Below, in pieces: positions 55,954-64,000 of a DNA stretch of 64,000 nucleotides. The position numbers and the translations under genes are program-made. The notes under the pieces were generated by a model. That model worked only from the letters and a program-made list of their open reading frames with translations, was not told the DNA's origin and did no database searches. Location: NCBI GenBank assembly GCA_026394015.1, contig JAPKZA010000216.1:20473-84472 (forward strand), in the 5' to 3' direction. How positions within the stretch are numbered: position 1 is the stretch's first letter; each line of letters opens with the position of its first letter. This stretch comes from Acidobacteriota bacterium (GTDB taxonomy: Bacteria; Acidobacteriota; Terriglobia; Bryobacterales; Bryobacteraceae).

Positions 55954-57206
55954 TGGTCGGCGATGGCGCCGTCGGCGAAGCGGAGTTGTTGCCGCGTGTG
56001 GGGCTGGTACGGCCTCAGCGCGGCGACCTTCTCGTCGAGGTTGACGCCTAATCCGGGACGATCCGGCGGTTGGGCGAAGCCGCCTTTGTAGTCGATGCCG
56101 CCGCCGTAGAAGAGGTCTTTCCAGTACTGCTCGTTGCCGCGGTGGGTGATTTCCTGGATGGCGAAGTTTGGCGTGGAGAAATCGACGTGGAGCGAGGCCA
56201 GGGTACTGACTTCGCTTTGCGGATTGTGGGGCGCGAGTTCGACGCGGTAGGCTTCGGCGATGGTGGCGATCTTTTTCATTTCGAGGATGCCGCCGCAGTG
56301 AACGACGTCGGGTTGGACGTAGTCGACGAGGTGACGCTGGCAGAGCGGAGCGAAGGCGTACTTGGTGAAGAGCCGTTCGCCGGTGGCGAGGGGGATGCGC
56401 GTCGAAGAACGGAGATGGGCGAGTTCGTCGAGGTCTTCGATCTGGGTGGCTTCTTCGACAAAGAAGGGCCGGTATTCTTCGGCGCGGCGGCAGAAATCGA
56501 TGGCCATGGTGGGGGTGGTTTTGCCATGGAGGTCGATGCAGATGCGGAAGTCGTCGCCGACGGCGGCGCGGACGGCTTTGAGATTGGCGATGCCTTCGCT
56601 GACTGAGCGCAGGGGATCAATGACGTCGCCCTGCGTCGTGATGAAGGCGGCTTTGCAGCCGGTCCAGCCTTCTTGCTTCGCTTGGAGCCAGGACTGGGCG
56701 TAGGCTTGGGGGGAGTTACCGCTGGCGTGGACGTACATCTGCACGCGGTCGCGGGCGCGACCGCCGAGCAGTTTCCAGATGGGTTGACCGAGGGCTTGGC
56801 CGAGGATGTCCCAGAGGGCGATTTCGACGGCGCTGATGGCGGAGTTCAGAATGGGCCCGCCGCGCCAGCGGGGCCAGCGGTACATGGCTTGCCAGTGCAT
56901 TTCGATGTCGGCGGGGTCTTTGCCGACGAGGTAGCGTTTGTGTTCTTCGATGGCGACGGCGACGGTTGCTTCTTTGCTCGTGACGGAGCCTTCGCCGAGA
57001 CCGGTGAGGCCTTGGTTGGTATAGATCTTCACGAAGACGTAGTTGCTGCCGTTCGAGCCGCCTCGGTTGACGATGAAGGTTTTGAGGTCGGTGATTTTCA
57101 GATTGAGGGGCTTGGCTTGGGCGCGGGCCTGGGCGAGCAGGCCATCAGCGGAGGAGAGCGCGGCGAGGCCAGCGGCGGCGCTTTGGAGAAAGTCCCGGCG
57201 AGTCAT
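55950..57206 (-). CDS. Enolase-superfamily (mandelate racemase/muconate lactonizing type) enzyme with Tat leader
   Basis: 418 residues. MTRRDFLQSAAAGLAALSSA is a Tat leader. The barrel shows metal-ligand strands FRICIDLHGKTT, RPFFVEEATQIED and IPLATGERLFTKYAF, then a later strand VDYVQPDVVHCGGI and the acid/base region. It resembles galactonate or related acid-sugar dehydratases, but the exact acid is not identifiable by eye. A secreted sugar-acid enzyme fits the plant-polymer life-style implied by the neighbouring Tat proteins. Confidence 0.85.
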   Translation of the reverse strand: MTRRDFLQSAAAGLAALSSADGLLAQARAQAKPLNLKITDLKTFIVNRGGSNGSNYVFVKIYTNQGLTGLGEGSVTSKEATVAVAIEEHKRYLVGKDPADIEMHWQAMYRWPRWRGGPILNSAISAVEIALWDILGQALGQPIWKLLGGRARDRVQMYVHASGNSPQAYAQSWLQAKQEGWTGCKAAFITTQGDVIDPLRSVSEGIANLKAVRAAVGDDFRICIDLHGKTTPTMAIDFCRRAEEYRPFFVEEATQIEDLDELAHLRSSTRIPLATGERLFTKYAFAPLCQRHLVDYVQPDVVHCGGILEMKKIATIAEAYRVELAPHNPQSEVSTLASLHVDFSTPNFAIQEITHRGNEQYWKDLFYGGGIDYKGGFAQPPDRPGLGVNLDEKVAALRPYQPHTRQQLRFADGAIADH

Positions 57207-57231
57207 GACGGTATTCTATCTGTTCGTCGGC

Positions 57232-57858
57232 TTACGAGCGGAAGCCTCGGCGGGTGCTGATGGTTAGGCTCTTGTGGGCCTTGTCGACGAGTTGGAGTTC
57301 GAGTTTGTGGAAGCCGGAGCGGTCTCCGGGTTGGAAGCCGAGGATGTAGCGCGAGGCGTAGGCGCTGGTGCCTTCGCTGAGACCGCGACCGAGGTCGGCG
57401 GGGCCGGAGACTTCGACGGCGATCCCGCCGGACTGTTGGGCGAGGTGTTTGCCGATGCCGGTGAAGCTGTAGCCGAAGGCTTTGCCGAGGGGGTTGAGGA
57501 CGGCAGTGGCGGCGGCGTAGGAGCCGAGCATGTCGACGCTGAGGGCGCTGCAACTGATGTCGTCGGCTTCGAGCGCGGCGGCGAGGGCTTTGGCGTGGTC
57601 GACGGCGAGGGAGAGGGAGCGTTCGCGGCTGCCGGGCTGGTTGCCGGAATAGTCTTCGCGCTGGTCAAAGATGTTCAGTTTTTCGACGACGTGGTAGGGA
57701 GCGACGTGCTGGGATTTGGGTACTTGGGGAAGCTGTTGATGGGCGGGTGGCGGCGGCGACAGCGGGGCGAAGGGCCGGACCAAGTTGGAGCCCGGCGTCG
57801 GAGCCCGGCGAAACAGCGAAAAGCGATCCTGATATACTTGCGCGCAACAGGTATCCAT
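57232..57858 (-). pseudogene. N-terminally truncated acidobacterial VWFA-related protein
   Basis: The frame (208 codons to 57858) contains only the rear of the acidobacterial VWFA-related family: helix and strand text up to GLSEGTSAYASRYILGFQPG followed by FHKLELQLVDKAHKSLTIST and RRGF, the domain's usual last strand. The first 60-70 codons (PTPGSNLVRPFAPLSPPPPA) are not family sequence. The MIDAS D-x-S-x-S half is gone and no leader peptide is present, so this is a relic or a divergent short version. It is head to head with the second TonB receptor. Confidence 0.55.
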
Positions 57859-57869
57859 AGGAGAAGTAA

Positions 57870-60800
57870 ATGACTATTTCACGCGCGACACTCGCCCTGC
57901 TGTTTTCCACCATTCTTTGGGCACAGACAAGCGGGAATATTAGCGGCTACATCAAAGACCCCACGGGGGCGGTTGTCGTGGGAGCAAAGCTCACCGTGGC
58001 GAACCAGCAGACGGGATTGACCCGCAGTGTCGCCAGCGACGAGACGGGTTTTTATCAAGTACTGGGGCTCGTATCGGGCAGGTACACAGTGGAGGCCGAG
58101 GCTTCGGGATTCAAGCGCTCCAAGGCACCGGAGGTGGCCCTGGGAGTGGATGCGAATGTGAGAGCGGACGTTGCGCTGCAACTCTGCAATGTCGCCGAGT
58201 CGGTGGAGGTCTCCTCTGCGGCAACGCTGGTAGATACGCGTTCTTCGCAGACGGTGGCGACGATTGACGACCGGCGGCTGGTGGATTTGCCACTGAACGG
58301 GCGCAATGTGGTGAAGTTGGCGGCGATTCTGCCCGGAGTGGTGGGCGTCGTAGCGCCGGACAACTCGGATGTGACCGATGCCCGTGGCGGCCCGCGGATG
58401 AACGTTAACGGTGCCCGGGCTAACATGAACTACAACAAGTTTAACGGCACCTATTTCAATAATCCTTCGCGGAACACCGGGCTGAACCTTCCTCCGCCGG
58501 ATGCGGTGCAGGAGTTTCGGATGCAGACGAGCGCATTTTCGGCTGAGAGCGGACGGAACGCGGGCGCGAATTTAACAGTGGTGAGCCGACAGGGCACGAA
58601 TGCGTTTCATGGAGCGGCATGGGAGTTTTTGCGTAATGACAACCTGAACGCGCGGAGTTTCTTCCAGACGTCGCGGCCGAATCTGATCCAGAATCAGTAT
58701 GGTTTGGCGGCGGGCGGCCCGATCAAGCGGAACAAGGCCTTTTTGTTTGGTTCCTGGGAAGCGTCGAAGGACCGGCGGCAGGCGGCTGAGACGTCCGTGT
58801 TTCCGCCGACGGCGACGGAGGTGAACGGAGACTTTTCGGGGCTGGTGGGCAAGCAACTGGTGAACCCGATCGACAACACGCCGTATCCGGGCAACCGGAT
58901 TCCGGCGAGCCAGATCGACCCGACGGCCAAGAACCTGCTGTCGTTTGTGCCGACGGGAACCGGCGGCGCGGTGCAGACGGTGGCCCCGGCGACGCGGGAC
59001 GCTTCACTGTACTTATTGCGTCACGACTTGAACCTGAGCGCGCGGCAAAATCTATTTGTGCACTACTATTTGAGCCAGAATCAACTCGGCGAAAACGGCC
59101 TAGCGTTTGGTTCGAACGTGACGGGATGGACAAGCCGAGAGCGGAAGCCACGAGCGCAGAATGCCGGGATCAACCATGTTTGGACGACTTCGGCGACGAC
59201 GTTGAATCAGTTGACGATCGGGTTTACCCGGTCGGCGTCGCTTGATAATCCTTTGATCACGCGGACGCCGGCGGAGCTGGGCATTCGATCGATGCCTATT
59301 TACACGAACGGGGGCAGCCCGCAGTTTACGGTAGCGGGCCGCTTCAACCTGACGTCGGGGGGGCCGACGAAGTTTGTATCGAACACCTACCAGGTGCAGG
59401 ACAACTTCAGTTGGATTCTGAAGCGGCACACGCTCAAGGTTGGTTTTGAAATGATGGATCTTTCGTTTTTCCAGTCGTATCTAGGACCTCCGGCGTTCAC
59501 GTTTAACGGCCAGCGGACGGGCGGTGGTTCGGCGGCGCGGGGCGATTCGCTGGCGGATTTCCTAGTGGGCGGGTATCAACAGCTTGCCGTTACCAACGGG
59601 GTTCGTAACAACGATGGGCGCGGCCGATACTACGCCGGGTACGTGCAGGATGACTGGAAGGTGACTTCGCGGTTGACGTTGAATTTGGGATTGCGGTACG
59701 AGGTAGCGACGCCTTGGGTAGACAAGTTTGATGCCATTAATACGGTGATTCCGGACGCCTCGGTGCGGTCGCGGAAGTTCCCTAATGCTCCAGTGGGGAT
59801 GCTGTTCCCGGGCGATCTGCCGCGCGGCCTTTACGCGACGGACAAGAACAATTTTGCTCCACGGGTGGGGTTTGCGTGGGACGTGTTTGGGGATGGAAAG
59901 ACGGCGGTTCGGGGGGCGTATGGCATGTTCTATGACACGATCAATACGGACTCGATTGCGCAGGAGAATCCGCCGTTCGTGGGCGGCCGGCGGGCCTTTT
60001 CCAACGGCAACCTGACGAATCCGTTTTCTAGTTTGGGGGAGACGGCTCCTCCGGCGTACATCGATCCTTCGGCCTTTACGTTTACGTTTCCGATCAATGG
60101 TGTGTTTGGCCCGCGGAACCAGAATCTGCGCAGTACGTATGTGAATTCGTGGAACTTCACGATCCAGCGGCAGTTGGGGCAATCGTGGATGGTGTCTGGC
60201 GCCTACATCGGGAAGACGACGCAGAAACTGCTGGCGTATCGTCCGTTTAACGCGGCAGTTTATGTTCCCGGTAACGACGCGCAGGGCCGTCCTCTATCGA
60301 CGGAGGGCAATGGGGATAGCCGGGTTCCATTTGGACGGGGGATCTACGGACCGCAGGGCTACTTTTTGGACAACCCGTTTACGGCTTCCTACCACTCGGC
60401 GCAGTTTGAGCTGAACAAGCGCTTCTCGGGCGGCTTGCAGCTTTCGGCCAACTACTCGCTGGCGAAGTCGCTGGACTCGAGTTCGACGTTTTCGCTGGGC
60501 GGGTGCGTGGCTAATCCGAACGACATCCGCGCCGCGAAGGGGCGGAGCGATTTCGACCGGAAGCATTCGGTGGTGGCGAGCGGGATCTACACGCCGACGG
60601 TATTCAGCAAGCAGAAGGGTTTGCTGGCGAGAGTGCTGGGCGGGTGGAGCGTATCGGGCATTACGATATTGCAGAGCGGCGTGCCGGTGCTGGCGAGTAC
60701 GGGGCAGAATACGGCGCTAGACGGTACGACGTGCCAGGGGTCGTATCATCCCGACGTGATTGGGGTGATTGAGCGGGAGCATAGTTCGCGCAACGACATG

Positions 60801-61094
60801 TTGACGCGGTTCTTCAACACGGGGGCGTTTGCGCTGCCGGGTTTGGGCCGTTACGGGACCGGGGCGCGGAACATGTTTTCTGGCCCGGGTACGGCGACGA
60901 TTGATTCCGCATTGTTGAAGGACTTCACGGTTACGGATAGCATGCGATTCCAGTTGCGGGCCGAGTTTTCCAATCTATTGAATCGGGCGAACTTTGGCAA
61001 CCCGATAGGACAGTTGGCGAATCCGCGGTTTGGGCAGATTACGGGTGCGGGCGCGGGCCGGGCAGCGCAGCTTGGGCTGAAATTCCTCTGGTAG
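57870..61094 (+). CDS. Oar-like TonB-dependent receptor with carboxypeptidase-regulatory-like domain (second)
   Basis: 1074 residues with AGGAG 6 bases upstream of the ATG. Signal peptide MTISRATLALLFSTILWAQ, then a CarboxypepD_reg-like domain (GYIKDPTGAVVVGAKLTVAN ... ), plug motif DLPLNGRNVVKLAAILPGVV and VNGARANMNYNKFNGTYFNN, and a beta-barrel ending GLKFLW with a terminal Trp. It is a paralogue of the receptor at 15173 (PLNGRN versus PMNGRS) but with no sigma/anti-sigma genes. Ligand unknown. A 13-bp hairpin follows its stop. Confidence 0.87.
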   Translation: MTISRATLALLFSTILWAQTSGNISGYIKDPTGAVVVGAKLTVANQQTGLTRSVASDETGFYQVLGLVSGRYTVEAEASGFKRSKAPEVALGVDANVRADVALQLCNVAESVEVSSAATLVDTRSSQTVATIDDRRLVDLPLNGRNVVKLAAILPGVVGVVAPDNSDVTDARGGPRMNVNGARANMNYNKFNGTYFNNPSRNTGLNLPPPDAVQEFRMQTSAFSAESGRNAGANLTVVSRQGTNAFHGAAWEFLRNDNLNARSFFQTSRPNLIQNQYGLAAGGPIKRNKAFLFGSWEASKDRRQAAETSVFPPTATEVNGDFSGLVGKQLVNPIDNTPYPGNRIPASQIDPTAKNLLSFVPTGTGGAVQTVAPATRDASLYLLRHDLNLSARQNLFVHYYLSQNQLGENGLAFGSNVTGWTSRERKPRAQNAGINHVWTTSATTLNQLTIGFTRSASLDNPLITRTPAELGIRSMPIYTNGGSPQFTVAGRFNLTSGGPTKFVSNTYQVQDNFSWILKRHTLKVGFEMMDLSFFQSYLGPPAFTFNGQRTGGGSAARGDSLADFLVGGYQQLAVTNGVRNNDGRGRYYAGYVQDDWKVTSRLTLNLGLRYEVATPWVDKFDAINTVIPDASVRSRKFPNAPVGMLFPGDLPRGLYATDKNNFAPRVGFAWDVFGDGKTAVRGAYGMFYDTINTDSIAQENPPFVGGRRAFSNGNLTNPFSSLGETAPPAYIDPSAFTFTFPINGVFGPRNQNLRSTYVNSWNFTIQRQLGQSWMVSGAYIGKTTQKLLAYRPFNAAVYVPGNDAQGRPLSTEGNGDSRVPFGRGIYGPQGYFLDNPFTASYHSAQFELNKRFSGGLQLSANYSLAKSLDSSSTFSLGGCVANPNDIRAAKGRSDFDRKHSVVASGIYTPTVFSKQKGLLARVLGGWSVSGITILQSGVPVLASTGQNTALDGTTCQGSYHPDVIGVIEREHSSRNDMLTRFFNTGAFALPGLGRYGTGARNMFSGPGTATIDSALLKDFTVTDSMRFQLRAEFSNLLNRANFGNPIGQLANPRFGQITGAGAGRAAQLGLKFLW

Positions 61095-61112
61095 GAGAGC
61101 CGGTTAGAGTGC

Positions 61113-61146
61113 AACGATGGCCGTCTCAGGAGGGACGGCCATCGTT
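61113..61146. terminator. 13-bp hairpin between convergent genes
   Basis: AACGATGGCCGTC (61113-61125) pairs perfectly with GACGGCCATCGTT (61134-61146) around an 8-base loop. It starts 18 bases after the TonB receptor stop. The ROK gene's stop codon lies in the loop and its last codons in one arm. There is no clear T-run on either side, so if it terminates, it is not the classical type. Confidence 0.55.
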
Positions 61147-62337
61147 AGCCGCCGCTGAGTTAAAGAGAGGGCCAAAGCCGAGGGTGGCGGCACCGATCAA
61201 GCAGCCTTGTCCACCGAAGGCAGACTGGCGGAGGCTGAGTTTTCCGAATGTTGGCCATTGGGATTTGTCGGGGAACTGAGCGGAGATTTCTTCGAGCAGT
61301 ATGGGCCAGGCGGCGTTGAGGGTGGCGTTCAAAACGATGACTTGGGGATCGAGCCCGAAGACCATGGAAGCTATGCCGATGCCGAGATAGCGCGCGGCTT
61401 CGCGGACGACTTGAGCGGCTGGGCGATCTCCGGTGAGGGCGCGTTGGCAGATGCGCCGGACACGGGCGGCGCTATCGGTCCATTTGCCCGGTGCCTTGCC
61501 TTGGATAAGGGCGTAGCGATCGCAGATGGCAGAATTGGCGACGAGTTTTTCGAGGCAGCCGGGTCGGTCCTGGCGAGTGTTGGTGCCATCATCGGCGATG
61601 ACCATTTGGCCGAATTCGCCAGCGGACATGGAGGGGCCCGCGTACTCCTGGCCATAGAGAACGATGCCGACGCCGACGCCTTCGTTGACGCTGACGTAAA
61701 GGAGGCATTGGGGGGCGTGTTCGCCGGCATTTGTGTAATGATACTCGGCGATCGTGGCCGCGCGGACGTCGTTTTCGGCCCAGACGGGAAGCCCGGTGCT
61801 GGCTTCGAGAAGCTGCTGGAGGGCGATATGGTCCCAACCGGGATCGTTGCCGATTTCGACGATGCCGGTTTGCCGATTGACGATACCGCGGACAGTAACG
61901 CCGATTCCCTGCAGACGTTGGTGGGAGCGTTGGAAGAGCTGTACCTGTTCGGTGATGAGATGAAGGGTGGCTTCGGGGGTGGCCGGGGTTCGAACGACGA
62001 CGGTATCGACCAGAGCGCCGCGCATGGTGGCTACCGCGAAGCGGGTTTCCCAGTTTTGGATTTCGACACCAATCGAGCGGAGGTTATCGGAGAGTTGGAG
62101 GCGGGTGGAGGGCCGGCCGCCGGTGGAATTTTCCTCGCCGACCTCAATGACGAGATCCTGTTCGAGCAGTTCGGCGATGATGCGGGACATGGTTCCATCG
62201 GAGAGGCCGCTGGTGCGGGCGAGTTCGGCCCTGGACATGGTGTTGGCGCGGCGGAGAAGTCTTAAGACAGCTGCGGAGTTGTGGCGGCGGACTTCCGCGG
62301 GCCGTAGGACGCCGTGTCTGAGGGGAGTTCCAATCAT
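61126..62337 (-). CDS. ROK-family transcriptional regulator (NagC/Mlc-like), zinc site degraded
   Basis: About 403 residues from ATG 62337, which has a GGGGG run 3 bases upstream; a TTG at 62373 is possible. N-terminal winged helix: NSAAVLRLLRRANTMSRAEL followed by ARTSGLSDGTMSRIIAELLE. The ROK part has IGVTVRGIVNRQTGIV and SAGEFGQMVIADDG. The normal zinc motif G-(E/H)-x-G-H plus C-x-C-x4-C is reduced: His is Gln and only GCLEKLV keeps a Cys. Such regulators bind sugars or sugar-phosphates. It is divergent from the permease, whose promoter carries a palindrome. Confidence 0.85.
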   Translation of the reverse strand: MIGTPLRHGVLRPAEVRRHNSAAVLRLLRRANTMSRAELARTSGLSDGTMSRIIAELLEQDLVIEVGEENSTGGRPSTRLQLSDNLRSIGVEIQNWETRFAVATMRGALVDTVVVRTPATPEATLHLITEQVQLFQRSHQRLQGIGVTVRGIVNRQTGIVEIGNDPGWDHIALQQLLEASTGLPVWAENDVRAATIAEYHYTNAGEHAPQCLLYVSVNEGVGVGIVLYGQEYAGPSMSAGEFGQMVIADDGTNTRQDRPGCLEKLVANSAICDRYALIQGKAPGKWTDSAARVRRICQRALTGDRPAAQVVREAARYLGIGIASMVFGLDPQVIVLNATLNAAWPILLEEISAQFPDKSQWPTFGKLSLRQSAFGGQGCLIGAATLGFGPLFNSAAANDGRPS

Positions 62338-62431
62338 GCACCCCCAGTGTACGTTACCGATAGTGGCGGCCAATACCTGCGGCTCGCATGAAAGAATATT
62401 GAAAGAGGAGAGAACATCTGGGCCTTAAGCA

Positions 62432-62460
62432 TTGACTTGTTGCTTGTATTCGAATATTCT
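62432..62460 (+). promoter_or_regulatory. Sigma70-like promoter with overlapping palindrome
   Basis: TTGACT at 62432-62437, a 17-base spacer and TATTCT at 62455-62460, a strong consensus match. A perfect 10-base palindrome TATTCGAATA at 62447-62456 overlaps the spacer and the start of the -10 box. ROK repressors such as NagC and Mlc use A/T-flanked palindromes, and the divergent neighbour is one, so it is a candidate operator. The permease start is 96 bases downstream. Confidence 0.6.
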
Positions 62461-62556
62461 GGCAGTTACTTGCGATCTGAGCTCAGAGCCACGGCTGCCT
62501 CCCCTTCAGTTGCCTGCGACGCGCAACTATGGAAATCAACCCCGGTGACGGAATAG

Positions 62557-63894
62557 ATGACAGAGGCAGCCATTGCTCCCGTGTTGGCGCGTCGGATGAG
62601 CCGCGTCGATTTGGTGATTTACGGTTTGGCTATTCTGACGCCGACGGCGGCATACCCGGTATTGGGCGTGATTCAGCAGGCTTCGAACGGTCATGCGGTG
62701 CTGAGCTATGTGGCGGCGATGGTGGCGATGTTGTTTACCGCGGCGAGCTATGGCCGTATGGCGACGGCGTTTCCGTCGGCCGGTTCGACATACGCCTATG
62801 CGGGACAGGGTTTGCACCCACTGGCGGGCTTTTTGGCTGGGTGGGGAATTTTGCTGGACTATGTTTTGGTGCCGTTGCTGAGCACGATTTTTGTTTCGTT
62901 GACGGCGGAGAGACTGCTGCCGCAGGTGCCGTATGTAGGGTGGGTGTTAGGGTTTTCGTTGTTGGTGACGGTGACGAATGCGAGGGGGATGGCGGCGACG
63001 CAGCGATCAAACAGCGTGATGTTGGCGGTGATGGTGTTGGCGGCGGTTTGTTTTGTGGGGGCGGCGGCGCGGTGGGTGGTGCATGGCGCGGGTCTGGCGG
63101 GGTTGTGGGCGTCGGAGGCGGTGGTGCGGCCGGCGGAAGTTTCGGTGCCTGCGGTGCTGTTCGGGGCGAGTATTGCGGCTCTCTCGTACCTGGGTTTCGC
63201 TGCGGTATCGACGCTGGCCGAAGATGCGCAGGACCCGCGAAGGGACATTGGATTTGTGACGGTCGGTGTGTGTATTTTGCAGACGGGGATCTGCGTTCTG
63301 GTTGCTTACGTGGCGGTTTTGGTTTGGCCCGCGGCGCGACCGTTCGAGAACGTGGAGACGGCGATTTTGGACATTAGCCGGTTAGTGGGAGGGGTGCCGC
63401 TGTTTGGATTGACGTCCGTGGTGCTCTTGGTGGCTGGGGTGGCGAGTTCGATGGCGAGCCAGGCGGGGGCGTCGCGATTGTTGTACGGGATGGGCCGGGA
63501 CGGAGTGTTGCCGCGGTCGGTGTTTGGGTATTTGGATCCGAAGCGGGCGACGCCGGTCCGGAGTATTTGGTTGATGGGGATTTTGTCATTTGTTGGAGCG
63601 CTGATCGTGAGCTTCCAACAGATCGTGGAACTTGTGAATTTTGGAGCTTTCACGGGGTTTATATTGGTGAATCTGAGTGTGATTGGGCATTACTATGTGA
63701 GGCTGGGTGAACGGTCCGCCGGCGGTTGGATGCGGAACCTGGTTTCGCCGTTAGTGGGTAGCGCTGTTTGTGCGGCGCTTTTGTTCAGTTTGAGTTCTTC
63801 GGCCCGGGTGACCGGATTTGCGTGGTTGGGGCTGGGGTTGCTGTATTGGGTTTGGCTGCGGCGCGGCTTGGCACCGACGGGCGGGCAGCGATGA
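62557..63894 (+). CDS. APC-superfamily amino-acid permease
   Basis: 445 residues, 12 predicted membrane segments. Family text: LVIYGLAILTPTAAYPVLGV at the first helix, FTAASYGRMATAFPSAGSTY with the substrate-binding unwound region, YAYAGQGLHPLAGFLAGWGI and LSYLGFAAVSTLAEDAQDPR, the conserved loop of the superfamily. Takes up an amino acid or amine by ion coupling. Its stop overlaps the ATG of the M20 peptidase gene (ATGA), so amino-acid or peptide-like substrates are a plausible shared theme. Confidence 0.87.
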   Translation: MTEAAIAPVLARRMSRVDLVIYGLAILTPTAAYPVLGVIQQASNGHAVLSYVAAMVAMLFTAASYGRMATAFPSAGSTYAYAGQGLHPLAGFLAGWGILLDYVLVPLLSTIFVSLTAERLLPQVPYVGWVLGFSLLVTVTNARGMAATQRSNSVMLAVMVLAAVCFVGAAARWVVHGAGLAGLWASEAVVRPAEVSVPAVLFGASIAALSYLGFAAVSTLAEDAQDPRRDIGFVTVGVCILQTGICVLVAYVAVLVWPAARPFENVETAILDISRLVGGVPLFGLTSVVLLVAGVASSMASQAGASRLLYGMGRDGVLPRSVFGYLDPKRATPVRSIWLMGILSFVGALIVSFQQIVELVNFGAFTGFILVNLSVIGHYYVRLGERSAGGWMRNLVSPLVGSAVCAALLFSLSSSARVTGFAWLGLGLLYWVWLRRGLAPTGGQR

Positions 63895-64000
63895 GCCGAG
63901 TGCGCGAGTTGGCGACCTATGTCGAGAGCCGGCAGGAGCGATTGTTTACGCTGCTGCAGGAACTCGTACAGATTCCTTCGGAGAATCGAGCGCCGGAAGG
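63891..64000 (+). CDS. M20-like (ArgE/DapE/CPG2) metallopeptidase, start only
   Basis: 36 codons before the window ends: MSRVRELATYVESRQERLFT then LLQELVQIPSENRAPEG. The short LQELVQIPSENR segment is the N-terminal signature of M20 deacylases and peptidases (LxxLVxIPSxNPPG type). The metal ligands lie beyond the window. It overlaps the permease stop by 4 bases. Confidence 0.6.
   Translation, partial: MSRVRELATYVESRQERLFTLLQELVQIPSENRAPE

Overview
The window is GC-rich bacterial chromosome, most likely from an Acidobacteriota of the Solibacter/Bryobacter type (Solibacterales/Bryobacterales). This rests on family content, not on a marker gene: a DUF7948/SBBP propeller protein ending in a TIGR03437-type ('Solibacter') C-terminal domain plus three relics of that domain, two very large Oar-like TonB-dependent receptors with an N-terminal carboxypeptidase-regulatory-like domain, a relic of an acidobacterial VWFA-related protein, and many Tat-leader oxidoreductase, isomerase and racemase-type proteins. 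No rRNA, tRNA or CRISPR array was recognised.

Layout. 1-1713: a truncated alpha/beta hydrolase and a divergent PIG-V-like mannosyltransferase whose start codons interlock in one CATG. 1714-11694 (minus): a tight operon of an AlgI/DltB-type MBOAT, two secreted SGNH proteins, a small acyl carrier protein, a KASIII-like enzyme with Ser in place of the catalytic Cys, a duplicated DUF3857/transglutaminase protein and a methyltransferase. It resembles the Dlt D-alanylation logic with DltA replaced, and is my best candidate for an undescribed system: export of an ACP-borne acyl group onto a surface polymer. 11839-13372: yggX and two small unknown genes. 13598-21442 (plus): ECF sigma factor, zinc-finger anti-sigma-like protein, TonB receptor and SBBP/TIGR03437 protein, the first three overlapping end to end.

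21431-25032 is a toxin-antitoxin and debris island: a PIN/Phd-like pair, two tandem copies of a DUF104-DUF5678 plus retropepsin-like pair, a DUF433/DUF5615 pair, three TIGR03437 relics and a repeat block like an IS21-family end. Both the Phd-like and DUF433 antitoxins have ATT where the start codon should be. 25051-30693 is the four-gene ligase-associated DNA damage response operon (PdeM nuclease, Lhr-like helicase, ATP-dependent ligase, metallo-beta-lactamase exonuclease), joined by 4-base overlaps. 30740-36781 holds a methyltransferase, a BNR/VPS10-like gene broken by a perfect 142-bp direct repeat, a Uma2 nuclease and argG.

36817-50677 is a partial type VI secretion locus: two TssK paralogues, TssL, TssM with an altered Walker A motif, two membrane Ser/Thr kinases (one with a formylglycine-generating-enzyme-like domain) and a divergent protein joining a pseudokinase-like head to about fourteen F-T-x-M-F motifs and a C-terminal membrane anchor. 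A short leader ORF with a strong ribosome site is stop-start coupled to tssK. Sheath, Hcp, VgrG and baseplate genes are not here. 50723-57858 mixes a Gfo/Idh/MocA protein, a MATE exporter, a hydroxypyruvate-isomerase-like/ThuA-like fusion, an orphan ExbD, RidA, an enolase-superfamily enzyme and the VWFA relic. 57870-64000 has a second Oar-like receptor, a ROK regulator with a degraded zinc site, a divergent amino-acid permease behind a good sigma70-like promoter carrying a palindrome, and the start of an M20-type peptidase.
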